Source: Intestinirhabdus alba
GTDB lineage: Bacteria; Pseudomonadota; Gammaproteobacteria; Enterobacterales; Enterobacteriaceae
DNA length: 64,000 nt
NCBI RefSeq assembly: GCF_009711095.1
Contig: NZ_WMJZ01000016.1
Location: forward strand, 48,479-112,478
Reading direction: 5' to 3'
Shown here: positions 50,172 to 58,758 of the stretch, in pieces
Numbering within the stretch: the stretch's first letter is position 1
Layout: every line of letters starts with the position of its first letter
Translations under genes and position numbers: made by a program
The notes under the pieces: generated by a model
Told to the model about the DNA's origin: nothing
What the model saw: the letters and a program-made list of their open reading frames with translations, nothing else
Database searches by the model: none

Positions 50172-52105
50172 TCGCGGGCCAGCGCCTCCGTCGGATCGAG
50201 GCGTGCCGCTCTGCGCGCCGGGAAATAGCCAAAGGTCAGGCCAATAACCGCGGAAAAACCGCAGGCCATCATTACCGGAAGGGCGGTAAACACCATGGAG
50301 AAGGCGTCGGTGAGCCGGGAAAAAACCACCCCGGCAAGCCCGGCGCAGGCCACGCCGATCAGCCCGCCAAGGGCGCAGATCAGCACCGCCTCAATCAGAA
50401 ATTGATTCATGATATCGGCAGGCCGGGCACCAACCGACAGGCGAATGCCGATCTCATGGGTACGCTCCGTCACCGAGACCAGCATAATGTTCATCACCCC
50501 CACGCCCCCAACCAGCAGCGAGATCGCCGCAATGGCGGTAATCAACAGCGACATCGAGTCGGCGGTTTTCTGCATGGCGTTGGCTATCTGATCGTCGGTC
50601 TGGGTGAAGAAATCCTTTTTGCCGTGCTCGCGGATAAGGTGCCGCTCGACGCTTCGCGTCGCCTCCTGTGGCGACAGGCTCTCCTGAAAACGCAGGGTAA
50701 TGGCTTCCAGCGGTTTTTCGCCGGTGACCCGCTGCTGCAGAGCGCTCCAGGGAACCCAGGCGGCCATAAACCCGCCCACAACTTTAGGACCAGGCTTCGC
50801 CGCCACGCCCACCACCCGCCACGGCGCACCGGCGATCTGCACAATTTTCCCCAGCGGATCTTCCCCATCAGGAAAAAGTGCATCGCGCCCGGCCTCGTCG
50901 AGGATCAGCACCGGCTCGCCGTCGACGACGTCGCGGGCGGTGAAACCATTGCCCGCCAGAAAGCGCACCCCCTGCAGGGCGAAGTAGTCCTGCGAAACGC
51001 CGGAGAGCATCATCGACGTCTCCCCGCCTTTGCGGATCGCGGTGGTCGTGCTGCTGACCACCGGCGAGACGCCCAGCACCCACGACAGCTTTTGCAGGCT
51101 TTTCACATCCTCCAGCGTCAGCGCACGCTCCATCTCCGGACGCAGGTTTCCCCAGCCGGTGCCGGGGCGTATTTCCAGCGTCGTGCTGCCAAGCTTGCCG
51201 ATCTCACTCATGATCGTCCGCCGCGCCCCTTCACCAACGGCCATTGACGACACCACCGAGGAGATGCCGATAATGATCCCCAGCATCGACAGAAAGGCGC
51301 GCATCCGATGCCCAAGCAGCGAACGCCAGGCCATGCGCAGAGACTGATACACGCCGCGCCCCAGCGAGGCGCGACCATTATCCTGCGCGGGCAGCGCGGC
51401 GGCGGCAGGCGCATCCGCCTTTGCATAGCGCTCATCGCGAATAATCTGCCCGTCGCCAATCTCCACAATCCGCTGGGCCTGGCGGGCCACGCCGGGATCG
51501 TGGGTAACGATAATCACCGTATGTCCGGCGAGGTGGAGCTGACGCAGCACCGCCATCAGCGCCCTGCCGTTCACGCTGTCGAGGGCCCCGGTCGGTTCAT
51601 CGGCAAGGATCACCTGCGCGCCGTTGATCAGCGCGCGACAGATGCTCACCCGCTGCTGTTGGCCCCCGGAAAGCTGCGCCGGCCGGTGGTTCAGCCGCGT
51701 TTCCAGCCCCAGGCTGCGTGCCAGCGAGCGGGTGCGCGCCTGCCGCGCCTCCTCCGGCATAGCGGTGTAGAGCGCCGGAATGGCGATATTCTCCTCCGCC
51801 GTCAGCCAGGGCAGCAGATGGTAGCGCTGGAAAATAAAGCCCAGATAGCGGCTACGCAGCTCGGCCAGCCGCAGGCTGTCGGCCTGGTGCACCGGCGTAC
51901 CGTTGATGAACACCTCGCCCGAGGTCGGCTTATCCAGACAGCCGATAATATTCATCAGAGTGGATTTCCCCGAACCGGAGGCCCCCATAATCGCCACCAT
52001 CTCCCCGGCGCTGACGGTAAGCGAAATGTCGTTGAGCACCGGAACGGTTTGCGTACCGGCGGTAAAGCTCCGGCAGACGTGGCGTAAAATAATAATCGGC
52101 TCCAT
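50168..52105 (-). CDS. MacB-type ABC exporter (ATPase plus permease)
   Basis: A 645-residue inner-membrane protein. The N-terminal ATPase has Walker [10 protein letters not shown] near 41, signature LSGGQQQR near 145 and Walker [14 protein letters not shown] first helix near 270 is followed by a large periplasmic MacB core (about 300-520) and three helices at the C-terminus. MacB drives transport of periplasmic substrates across the outer membrane by mechanotransmission. E. coli MacAB-TolC exports the disulfide-bonded peptide enterotoxin STII, a useful parallel for this cluster. Confidence 0.94.
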   Translation of the reverse strand: MEPIIILRHVCRSFTAGTQTVPVLNDISLTVSAGEMVAIMGASGSGKSTLMNIIGCLDKPTSGEVFINGTPVHQADSLRLAELRSRYLGFIFQRYHLLPWLTAEENIAIPALYTAMPEEARQARTRSLARSLGLETRLNHRPAQLSGGQQQRVSICRALINGAQVILADEPTGALDSVNGRALMAVLRQLHLAGHTVIIVTHDPGVARQAQRIVEIGDGQIIRDERYAKADAPAAAALPAQDNGRASLGRGVYQSLRMAWRSLLGHRMRAFLSMLGIIIGISSVVSSMAVGEGARRTIMSEIGKLGSTTLEIRPGTGWGNLRPEMERALTLEDVKSLQKLSWVLGVSPVVSSTTTAIRKGGETSMMLSGVSQDYFALQGVRFLAGNGFTARDVVDGEPVLILDEAGRDALFPDGEDPLGKIVQIAGAPWRVVGVAAKPGPKVVGGFMAAWVPWSALQQRVTGEKPLEAITLRFQESLSPQEATRSVERHLIREHGKKDFFTQTDDQIANAMQKTADSMSLLITAIAAISLLVGGVGVMNIMLVSVTERTHEIGIRLSVGARPADIMNQFLIEAVLICALGGLIGVACAGLAGVVFSRLTDAFSMVFTALPVMMACGFSAVIGLTFGYFPARRAARLDPTEALARE

Positions 52106-52108
52106 GAT

Positions 52109-53278
52109 CTATTCCTGCGTCGTCTCCTGAGGCAGCACCACGCGATCCCCTTCCTGTAGCCCTTCCAGCACTTCGGCATAGCGGCGATCGTTAATGCCGA
52201 CGCGGACGATGCGGGTTTCGGTACGGCCCTGGTCGAAAAGGGTGACGTAATAGCGTTCAGCGTCCAGCGCCTGGCCGAGGGCGGCAACCGGTACGCGCAA
52301 AACGCCCTTCGCCTCGGCAATACGAATAAATACCTGCGCCGTCATTGCCGTTTTCAGCTCGCGCTGGTCGTTTGCCACCGCAAAGGTGCCGTTGTAATAA
52401 ACCGCCGTGGGCTGCTGGCCGCCGCTCCTGCCGCCCATATTTTGCTCTTCCAGCATCTCCTGCGGCGCGGGCTGTACAAAACCCATCTGGCTGGTATAGC
52501 GCTTCTCCGGGTTGGCGATCGCGTAGAACCACAGCGGCTGGCCGGGCCGGATCTTCTGGACATCGGCCTCGGAAATGCGCGTTTGTACCTGCATGGTATC
52601 GAGATCCGCCAGCACCAGGATCGTTGGAGCCATTTGCGAGGAGACGATGGTCTGCCCTTCCCGGGTGACGATACCCAGTACCTCACCGTCGATAGGCGCA
52701 AGAATGCGGGTATAGCCGAGGTTGGCGACGGCGGTTTTCACCGTCATCTCCGCCTGTACAATCTGCGCATCATTGACCGCAATCTGCTGAACCTGCGCGT
52801 CATAATCCGCCTGCGCCTGCTCGTAGTCGCTGCGCACGCCCGCGCCGTCGCGCATCATCGCCTTCTGGCGCTCCAGCTCCCGGCGGTAGCGCCACAGCGT
52901 CGCCTCCGCGGAGCGCTTCTGCGCCCTGGCGCTGGCAAGCTGCGCCCGGGCGTTATTCAGTTCGGATTCCTGAAGCGTCGGGTCAATTTCAGCCAGCAGC
53001 TGCCCCTTTTTCACCCTGTCGCCCTGGCGAACGTACAGCCTGCGCAGCTGACCGTTAACCTGCGCCCCGACGTTGACCTGCACCGCCGGCTTCAGGGTGC
53101 CCGTCGCCAGCACCACCTTTTCGATATCGCCGCTGCCGATAGTTTCAAGCCGCTGGCTCTCCGGCGCTGAAGATGACGCCGTCTGCACGATAAGGGCGCA
53201 GGCCAGCGCAACGAGCGCCAGCCCTCCCCCCACCGCCAGCCAGCGGGCCGGTCGAGATAATCTGCGCCACTGCTTCAT
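52109..53278 (-). CDS. MacA-type periplasmic adaptor
   Basis: A 389-residue membrane-fusion protein. A membrane anchor (WLAVGGGLALVALACALIV) is followed by the barrel-sandwich halves (VNVGAQVNGQLRRLYVRQGD and LGYTRILAPIDGEVLG), an alpha-hairpin and a beta-barrel domain. It should link the MacB-type pump to the lipoprotein duct. It overlaps the C39 transporter gene by 4 bp (ATGA) and is 3 bp from macB-like. Confidence 0.93.
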   Translation of the reverse strand: MKQWRRLSRPARWLAVGGGLALVALACALIVQTASSSAPESQRLETIGSGDIEKVVLATGTLKPAVQVNVGAQVNGQLRRLYVRQGDRVKKGQLLAEIDPTLQESELNNARAQLASARAQKRSAEATLWRYRRELERQKAMMRDGAGVRSDYEQAQADYDAQVQQIAVNDAQIVQAEMTVKTAVANLGYTRILAPIDGEVLGIVTREGQTIVSSQMAPTILVLADLDTMQVQTRISEADVQKIRPGQPLWFYAIANPEKRYTSQMGFVQPAPQEMLEEQNMGGRSGGQQPTAVYYNGTFAVANDQRELKTAMTAQVFIRIAEAKGVLRVPVAALGQALDAERYYVTLFDQGRTETRIVRVGINDRRYAEVLEGLQEGDRVVLPQETTQE

Positions 53279-55407
53279 GCGTTCATCTCCAGCGCCGTCG
53301 GCCGCGCCTCCTCGGCGGAAACCAGCCGTCCGTCGATAAGTTGATAAACCCGCTGGAATCCCGCCAGCACCTGCTCGCTGTGGGTAACCACAATCAGCGA
53401 CCTGCCGGTGCGGCGGCAGTGAGCGTGCACCGCCGCCATAACCACGGCGGCGGTTTCGTCGTCCAGATTGGCGGTGGGTTCATCAAGCAGCAGCACCGGT
53501 CGCGGGCTGTACAGCGCCCGCGCCAGCAGCAGGCGCTGGCGCTGGCCGAGAGAGAGCGCGGCGTGGCTTTCGCGAATCAGCGCGTCAATGCCGCCGGGCA
53601 GCCCCTGGATCACCTCATCCAGCGCCAGCGACGCCAGCAGCGCCTCAATGCGTCCACGGTCGCTCTCGCGATAGTGGGTGTCAAACAGAGTAATATTTTC
53701 ACGTACGGAGGCATTGAACAGGATGTCCTCCTGGCTTTGCAGGTAGACGAACTGCGCCAGCTGCTGGCGCAGAAGCAGCGTATCACCGGCGTAGCACGCG
53801 CCGCTCTGGGGGGAGAACAGGCCGGCAATCAGCCGCAGCAGCGTGCTTTTTCCCGCCCCCGACTCGCCGACGATAGCGATCTGTTCACCCGCCGCCAGCG
53901 AGAAAGAGAGCGAATCAAGAATCAGCGTCTGCGGATCGTAGCGGTAGCACAGCTCTTCAAAGCAGAGATCCGGCACGCTGTCCGCGGGCGGCTGTCCAAA
54001 CAGGTCGGGGACGCTTTCCTTGTCCTCCGATACGAACAGGCTATGCGCCCGGCTGTCCAGAATATGCAGCTGTGATTTCTGGATAATAGAAAAAAAGATT
54101 CTGGTGACGTAGGAAGTAAAGATCTGACGCAGAAAGCTGTAGGCAAAAAAATCCCCCAGTGAGATAAGCTTGCCGTGCACCATCGGCAGCACCACCAGCA
54201 TAAAAATCACCATCTCCAGGCTGCCGGTCAACTGGTAAAGCCCCTCTTTGATCTGCTGATAAATCTTCTGCCGCTGCAGACAGGTGAAGAGATCGTAGCT
54301 GAACCAGGCGAACAGCGACTGTCGCTGGCTCTCCAGCCCGGCGGTTTTAACGGTCAGGATCCCCTGCAGCGTCTCCATAAAAAAATCATTCAGGGCGGCC
54401 CCCTTCAGCTGCAGCTGCTGGGTATACCAGCGATCGCGGATCACCGCCCAGATGCTGATAATTCCCATAACGGTAACGCCTGCCGCTGAAATTGCCGCCA
54501 GCACCGGCGCAATCCAGAACATCACCGCAAGCGCGATGGCACAGATCACCCAGTCGGTCCGCAGGCCGTTATCCAGCTCGATTTTATCCAGCAGGCCCTC
54601 CTGCCAGGCGGTAAAGCGGCTGTATATCTCCCCCGGCGCGCGCTTTTCGAAAAAACGCAGCGGGTTACTGAGCAGGCGGGAAAATCCCAGCCCGCTGTTA
54701 ATCAGCACAAAGCGTTTGATATAGCGCTCGCTGAGGATCCTGACGCCCAGCGCCAACAGCGTTGAGACCACAAAGGCCACGATAAACCAGCCGTACGGAA
54801 ACGCGCCGCTTTCGGCGCTGGAGAAGGCCTGGTTAATGGCATTGCTAACCATAACGGGCATCAGAAAAAGGGTCAGCGACACCAGGAAGGTCAGCATCAT
54901 CAGGCGGTAGATACCCGGCACCACGGCGGTTTCCCGCAGGCTCATGGCGCGCGGCGCGGCCCTCTCCCGGCTCTCCCTGGGCAGGGCCGGATCCGCCGTC
55001 AGCTGTCGATCCGGTTCAACGATCAGCGCATAGCCGCTGATCTCCTGCTTCAGGGCGGCAAAGGGCAGCCACTGCTCGCCGACCGCCGGATTCATCACGC
55101 AAACATGGTTACCCTTCCGCCAGGCCAGCAGCACGTAGTGGCTGGCGCCGTAGTGCAAAATAGCCGGCAGCGGCAGCTGGCTTAGCTCATGGGGTTCAAA
55201 GAGCACCGGCGCGGTGGCGATCCCCAGCCGCGCGAGGATCTGCTCCAGCGTATCGAGGGAGGAGCCGTGATCGGAGGCGGGAAACGTTTCACGCAGGGTT
55301 TCCAGCGAAACAGGACGTCCCTGTGTTTGCGCCAGCATTGCCACGCAGGCCAGCCCGCACTCGTTAGTTTCTTCCTGAAAAATAAGATCGGGTATCGTGG
55401 TTTTCAT
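53275..55407 (-). CDS. Peptidase C39-containing ABC transporter (PCAT)
   Basis: A 710-residue bacteriocin-type ABC exporter. The N-terminal C39 domain (about 1-135) has Gln11 and Cys17 in FQEETNECGLACVAML and His90 in GASHYVLLAW. The third triad position, normally Asp, is Asn106 in VMNPAVG. Six helices follow (about 165-440), then an ATPase with Walker A GESGAGKST, signature LSLGQRQR and Walker B VLLLDEPTANLD. PCATs cut double-glycine leaders and export the core peptide. The matching peptide gene is at 57559-57756. Confidence 0.93.
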   Translation of the reverse strand: MKTTIPDLIFQEETNECGLACVAMLAQTQGRPVSLETLRETFPASDHGSSLDTLEQILARLGIATAPVLFEPHELSQLPLPAILHYGASHYVLLAWRKGNHVCVMNPAVGEQWLPFAALKQEISGYALIVEPDRQLTADPALPRESRERAAPRAMSLRETAVVPGIYRLMMLTFLVSLTLFLMPVMVSNAINQAFSSAESGAFPYGWFIVAFVVSTLLALGVRILSERYIKRFVLINSGLGFSRLLSNPLRFFEKRAPGEIYSRFTAWQEGLLDKIELDNGLRTDWVICAIALAVMFWIAPVLAAISAAGVTVMGIISIWAVIRDRWYTQQLQLKGAALNDFFMETLQGILTVKTAGLESQRQSLFAWFSYDLFTCLQRQKIYQQIKEGLYQLTGSLEMVIFMLVVLPMVHGKLISLGDFFAYSFLRQIFTSYVTRIFFSIIQKSQLHILDSRAHSLFVSEDKESVPDLFGQPPADSVPDLCFEELCYRYDPQTLILDSLSFSLAAGEQIAIVGESGAGKSTLLRLIAGLFSPQSGACYAGDTLLLRQQLAQFVYLQSQEDILFNASVRENITLFDTHYRESDRGRIEALLASLALDEVIQGLPGGIDALIRESHAALSLGQRQRLLLARALYSPRPVLLLDEPTANLDDETAAVVMAAVHAHCRRTGRSLIVVTHSEQVLAGFQRVYQLIDGRLVSAEEARPTALEMNA

Positions 55408-55415
55408 TTTGCGGT

Positions 55416-56366
55416 CTAATGATTAATAAAATAGAGGGAGTGGCTGTGCCAGAGCAGCCACTCCTGCGGATACTGGCGCAGCGTCTGCTCAATGACCCCT
55501 GGCAGGGCCGCAGCCGACTGTTTCGCCGCCACCGGCGGATGAATATGGATACGCAGCCCGCGCCGGTAGCTAAGGTGGTAAAAGATAACCTGCGCGGAAA
55601 TGACGCCGGCAAGACGCACCACGCCACTGTGCAATCGCGCCGGGCGGCCAAACAGACGACACGGTAATTTTGCGACCAGCGCCCCTTCGGCCTGCTGGGT
55701 GTAGTCCGGCGTAATATCGGGAAAGATAATCATGTTTCGCTCGCCGACGGCCACGTCGGTAATCAGCGACGCCAGCTCCGAGGCCAGGAAATTACTGTGC
55801 TGATGAATGGAACACCAGGAGAGCCGCTCACCATACAGGGCGCGCGCCTCCGCGGTATAACGCTCCGCGCTCGAGGAGATCACCACCCCCGCGCTCCCCG
55901 GCGTGACCCGGGCACCAACCATGCCGGCGAGCACGTCAGAAACCGTGTGCAGCGGAGCCAGAATATAGGGGGTTCTGGCCTGGTGAAGCGGCGCGACAAC
56001 GGCGTCAAGCTGCCGGGCGCAGCGCCGGATCTCCCGCCGTAGCCGCCTATTTTTCCCCCGGGTCGCCGCCTCTTCCAGCAGACGACGGCGTACGGCGATC
56101 CAGACGGCATTAATACGCCCTTTGTCGCCCGTCAGACAGCGGTAGTTAGCGGTTGCCACCGCGTTCTGCCGGCGGACGTCGCGCCCGGCCAGCCCCAGCG
56201 CGCAGAGCGCCCGCGCGATAATCAGCAGCGTCGGCAGATGGCCGTAGCGCAAAATTTTGCGCAGCACAAAGCTGCCGCTGCGGGAGAAAACGCGGCGTAG
56301 CGCGTAAAGTTTATCGACGCAGTCTTTCGCACTAAATACGCTCCAGACAATAAGGAATCTGACCAC
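55416..56366 (-). CDS. LpxL/HtrB-family acyltransferase
   Basis: A 316-residue protein of the lipid A late acyltransferase family. An uncleaved N-terminal hydrophobic segment (LPTLLIIARALCALGLAG) precedes the core. The catalytic region appears as ILAPLHTVSDVLAGM, with spacing H-x3-D instead of the usual H-x4-D/E. The second motif is MIIFPDITPDYTQ and RLFGRPARLHSGVVRLAG. Family members move acyl chains from ACP to lipid A. Here the dedicated ACP suggests a matching donor; the acceptor could be the peptide or a lipid and is unknown. Confidence 0.75.
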   Translation of the reverse strand: MVRFLIVWSVFSAKDCVDKLYALRRVFSRSGSFVLRKILRYGHLPTLLIIARALCALGLAGRDVRRQNAVATANYRCLTGDKGRINAVWIAVRRRLLEEAATRGKNRRLRREIRRCARQLDAVVAPLHQARTPYILAPLHTVSDVLAGMVGARVTPGSAGVVISSSAERYTAEARALYGERLSWCSIHQHSNFLASELASLITDVAVGERNMIIFPDITPDYTQQAEGALVAKLPCRLFGRPARLHSGVVRLAGVISAQVIFYHLSYRRGLRIHIHPPVAAKQSAAALPGVIEQTLRQYPQEWLLWHSHSLYFINH

Positions 56367-56371
56367 GATGG

Positions 56372-57046
56372 TTATTTTTCCTCGCTGAGCAGCTGGCGCA
56401 GACGCCGGGCGAACTCAGGGAAATCACTATCCTGGGCGACGACATAGCGTTTATTAATGATAAATACCGGCGTGGCGTCGATCGCATAATGGCGGGTGAT
56501 GTCCTTCATATATTTCAGGCGCGCGTTTACCGCATCGCTACGGCGTACGGAGCGGAAGGTCTCCACGTCGATATCGTTTTTATTCAGCCAGTCGGTGAGC
56601 GCCTCTTCATCAGCCAGATTAATATTACGGGCCAGCACCGCATTCCATGCGCTGTCGCGGAACCGATCCTCAATACCCATCTCTTCCAGGGTGGCGAACA
56701 GCGAGGCCCAGGCCGCCAGCCCGTCATTATTGTCACTGGCGATATGGATGGTTTTAAAGGTGCTTCCCGACGGCAGGGTACGGGCGAACTCCAGCATATT
56801 ACTTTCTATTTCCGCGCAATAATGGCAGCCGTAGGAGAGGACTTCGATAATACTGTTCGTTTCCGTAATCGGGCTGGTCGCCACCTGCTCTGCCGTTACC
56901 TCACGCAGCGCCTGAGTTCGATCGTCTGCGGCAGCAAAGGTATTAAAAACAAAAATATGATAAAACAGGATCGTTAACAGCGAAGACATAATAACCAGAA
57001 GCAATGAATAGCCGATAATATTGATGCGCTTAAACTGAGTAACCAT
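56372..57046 (-). CDS. Membrane-anchored DsbA/thioredoxin-like oxidoreductase
   Basis: A 224-residue protein with one N-terminal membrane helix (GYSLLLVIMSSLLTILFYHI) and a periplasmic DsbA-like domain. The active site is GCHYC near residue 72, and the cis-proline loop is ATPVFIINKRYVV near 195. It is likely to form or correct disulfides. I chose ATG 57046 with GAGAA upstream; an in-frame start at 57094 adds 16 residues. The five-cysteine secreted peptide upstream is a natural substrate. Confidence 0.88.
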   Translation of the reverse strand: MVTQFKRINIIGYSLLLVIMSSLLTILFYHIFVFNTFAAADDRTQALREVTAEQVATSPITETNSIIEVLSYGCHYCAEIESNMLEFARTLPSGSTFKTIHIASDNNDGLAAWASLFATLEEMGIEDRFRDSAWNAVLARNINLADEEALTDWLNKNDIDVETFRSVRRSDAVNARLKYMKDITRHYAIDATPVFIINKRYVVAQDSDFPEFARRLRQLLSEEK

Positions 57047-57185
57047 ATTATTCTCGTGACGAATCAGTGAAAGTGTTATACCCTGGATTTGCAAACCGCA
57101 CCGGCGTTAGCGACATACCTTCCCGAATCCTTTAATATCGCTAAGCTCATTATGCCGTCATAAGACAGCTTAAAAATCCGTGGGC

Positions 57186-57513
57186 TATATCCCCGTCATG
57201 TGCCAGGCGCTTAGTTGCGCGTCAAAACGCAGCGCGTTTTGAACAGCCCCCGGGCTGGCCCCGAAGGGGTGAGGCCCTCAGGCCGAATCACGCGGCAACC
57301 CAGTGACAAATTCGTCAGGAACGAATTTGAACAGCCGCAGGATGTCTCTCATTAATCCCCGGAAGCTTACTGGAGTAAGTGACCGGGGTGAGCGACAAAT
57401 CTGCCCGGAGCAGATTTGAACGCCGCGCAGCGGCGGCCCGTCAGGGTGAGTCTCATGGATGAGACGAGTAACCCGAAGCCAGCGCACATGCAACTTGAAG
57501 TATGACGGGCATA
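57186..57513. repeat. Composite ERIC element with several hairpin cassettes
   Basis: ERIC ends (TATATCCCCGTCATGTGCC and CATGCAACTTGAAGTATGAC) bound 328 bp. Inside are four hairpins: TCAAAACGC-AGC-GCGTTTTGA (57220-57241), CAAATTCGT-CAGGA-ACGAATTTG (about 57307-57329), CAAATCTGC-CCGGA-GCAGATTTG (about 57395-57417) and the GTCTCAT/ATGAGAC palindrome (about 57450-57465). The normal ERIC core with CCCCGGAAGCTTACTGGAG sits in the middle. It separates the peptide gene from the oxidoreductase gene. Confidence 0.85.
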
Positions 57514-57555
57514 GAGGGAGAAACTCCCTCTATATAAAGTTCAGGCAGTGCCTGA
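57511..57555 (-). terminator. Hairpins downstream of the peptide gene
   Basis: Directly after the peptide stop on the minus strand are TCAGGCA-G-TGCCTGA (57541-57555) and ATAGAGGGAG-TTT-CTCCCTCTAT (57511-57533). Neither is followed by a T tract, so these are more likely mRNA-stabilising or attenuating structures than a full terminator. They could raise peptide output over the downstream genes. Confidence 0.5.
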
Positions 57556-57558
57556 TAA

Positions 57559-57756
57559 TTAACGGTTCGGAACGCCGCCGCAGTTAGCGGCTGCGGTAGG
57601 TTTAATATAAACCCGTTTGCCAAACTTATCCCGGCAGGTGGTTACCTGACGGCAGGCGGTAACGCCGCCGATAGTCACAGTTTTATAATTGGTATAGCAA
57701 ACCCGGCAAGTTCCGCCAATGACACCAGCAGCTTCAACAGCAGTAATCTTTTTCAT
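57559..57756 (-). CDS. Double-glycine-leader cysteine-rich peptide precursor (DUF4762-like)
   Basis: A 65-residue precursor. Residues 1-15 (MKKITAVEAAGVIGG) fit a double-glycine leader, with Glu at -8, Val at -4 and Gly-Gly at -2/-1. The predicted 50-residue core starts TCRVCYTNYKTVTIGG and carries five cysteines (17, 20, 35, 41, 59), with six or more basic residues. It resembles the DUF4762 peptides of enterobacteria, whose function I do not know. AAGGAA precedes the ATG. A C39 transporter, a DsbA-like protein and a MacAB-type exporter follow. It is bracketed by ERIC elements. Confidence 0.85.
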   Translation of the reverse strand: MKKITAVEAAGVIGGTCRVCYTNYKTVTIGGVTACRQVTTCRDKFGKRVYIKPTAAANCGGVPNR

Positions 57757-57785
57757 CTCTATTCCTTGTTTCAGTTAAACGTATT

Positions 57786-57912
57786 TATACCCGTCATACT
57801 TCAAGTTGCATGTGCGTTGGCTTTCCTCGCTCACCCCAGTCACTTACTCCAGTAAGCTCCTGGGGATTCACTGCGTCGCCGCCTTCCTGCAACTCGAATT
57901 ATTTAGGGTATA
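57786..57912. repeat. ERIC element, canonical 127 bp, upstream of the peptide gene
   Basis: TATACCCGTCATACTTCAAG at one end and TCGAATTATTTAGGGTATA at the other, with the central CTCACCCCAGTCACTTACTC/AGTAAGCTCCTGGGG inverted repeat. It begins 29 bp before the start codon of the peptide gene, so it occupies the leader or promoter region. Confidence 0.95.
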
Positions 57913-58034
57913 TCCCCGTAATATTTCAGGCCACGCCGGCGCCGGGGTTATCCCGTTTTCGGGATGCACGTCGACACCGTTCAAAAATGCGCAATGTATT
58001 TTCTCTACGGCTGAAATAATTTAGGGATTACCTG
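57911..58034. repeat. Second, decayed ERIC-like element in tandem
   Basis: Immediately next to the canonical ERIC, TATCCCCGTAATATTTCAGG and CGGCTGAAATAATTTAGGGA resemble diverged ERIC ends. They enclose GCCGGCGCCGGGGTTATCCC and an imperfect GTTCAAAAATGC..GTATTTTC hairpin. It is probably an older insertion. The remainder up to 58077 contains no gene. Confidence 0.5.
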
Positions 58035-58077
58035 CACTACCATATCGGGGTATTTCTACTCCGATAAACCTAAAACC

Positions 58078-58737
58078 TTAGGGAAAAATGCCTTTGAAAG
58101 CGTCAAAAAGCGCAATATTATTGCGAATATTCAATCGCTTCATCAGGTGACGTTTGATATAACTGAGTCGACGCACATCCACATTAACTTCACAGGATAT
58201 TTGTGAGAGCGACTTCCCTTTCAGTATTTCTTCCATTAACCACCACTCGTTGCCAGAGAGCGTGTAATTCACCTGGCCGTTACGTAACTTATGCCGGGCA
58301 TAATCCACCAGCGAATGGCTAAAGCAACTGATATTATGCCCGGTGCTGAGAAGCTGTTTTAAGAATGGTTGAATATTTTCCACATCCTCGGTCTTCAGCA
58401 GCCAGTGGGCGTTGGGCAACAGCGAGTAAAGCGCAAAAAAGAGTGGCATATTATGTTCGCTAAGTAGCATAATCAGCTTTTTATGCTCATAGCGATAAAA
58501 CTCTTTCATCAAATGCAGCGCGCGAAAACGTTCGCGCGGCAGGCTGTCGACATCGCAAAATATCCAGATATTTTTCTCTTCACTGGCGTTTTTTTGCAGG
58601 ATATCAATCAGCTTGTAATAGTCATCCGTCAAGGTAAATGAGATATCAGGGTTATCCGCAAACATATTCGAGATAACCATCTTTATCCCCTGGGAAAAAA
58701 ATACATTTTTATCGTACAGGAAGCACTGATCCATCAT
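58078..58737 (-). CDS. LuxR-type regulator next to fimbrial cluster 2
   Basis: A 219-residue protein with a receiver-like N-terminal domain (MMDQCFLYDKNVFFSQGIKM) and a C-terminal LuxR helix-turn-helix (YTLSGNEWWLMEEILKGKSL, SQISCEVNVDVRRLSYIKRH, about 155-205). FCDVDSLPRERF near 56 marks the usual Asp-containing strand region. It lies 21 bp after the last fimbrial gene, on the same strand, and upstream of the peptide cluster. It may control either; this is inferred from position. Confidence 0.78.
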   Translation of the reverse strand: MMDQCFLYDKNVFFSQGIKMVISNMFADNPDISFTLTDDYYKLIDILQKNASEEKNIWIFCDVDSLPRERFRALHLMKEFYRYEHKKLIMLLSEHNMPLFFALYSLLPNAHWLLKTEDVENIQPFLKQLLSTGHNISCFSHSLVDYARHKLRNGQVNYTLSGNEWWLMEEILKGKSLSQISCEVNVDVRRLSYIKRHLMKRLNIRNNIALFDAFKGIFP

Positions 58738-58758
58738 GACGTGTATCCCCCGGGCCGG

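Noticed and set aside
45749..57046. Aryl polyene biosynthesis cluster
   Set aside because: The ketosynthase, ACP, dehydratase and reductase suggested this, but the ammonia lyase, second ketosynthase, MMPL exporter and lipoprotein carrier of such clusters are missing.
53275..57756. Lantibiotic or other enzyme-modified RiPP
   Set aside because: No lanthionine synthetase, YcaO, radical SAM or similar tailoring gene is near the peptide; only a DsbA-like oxidoreductase and acyl-type genes are present.
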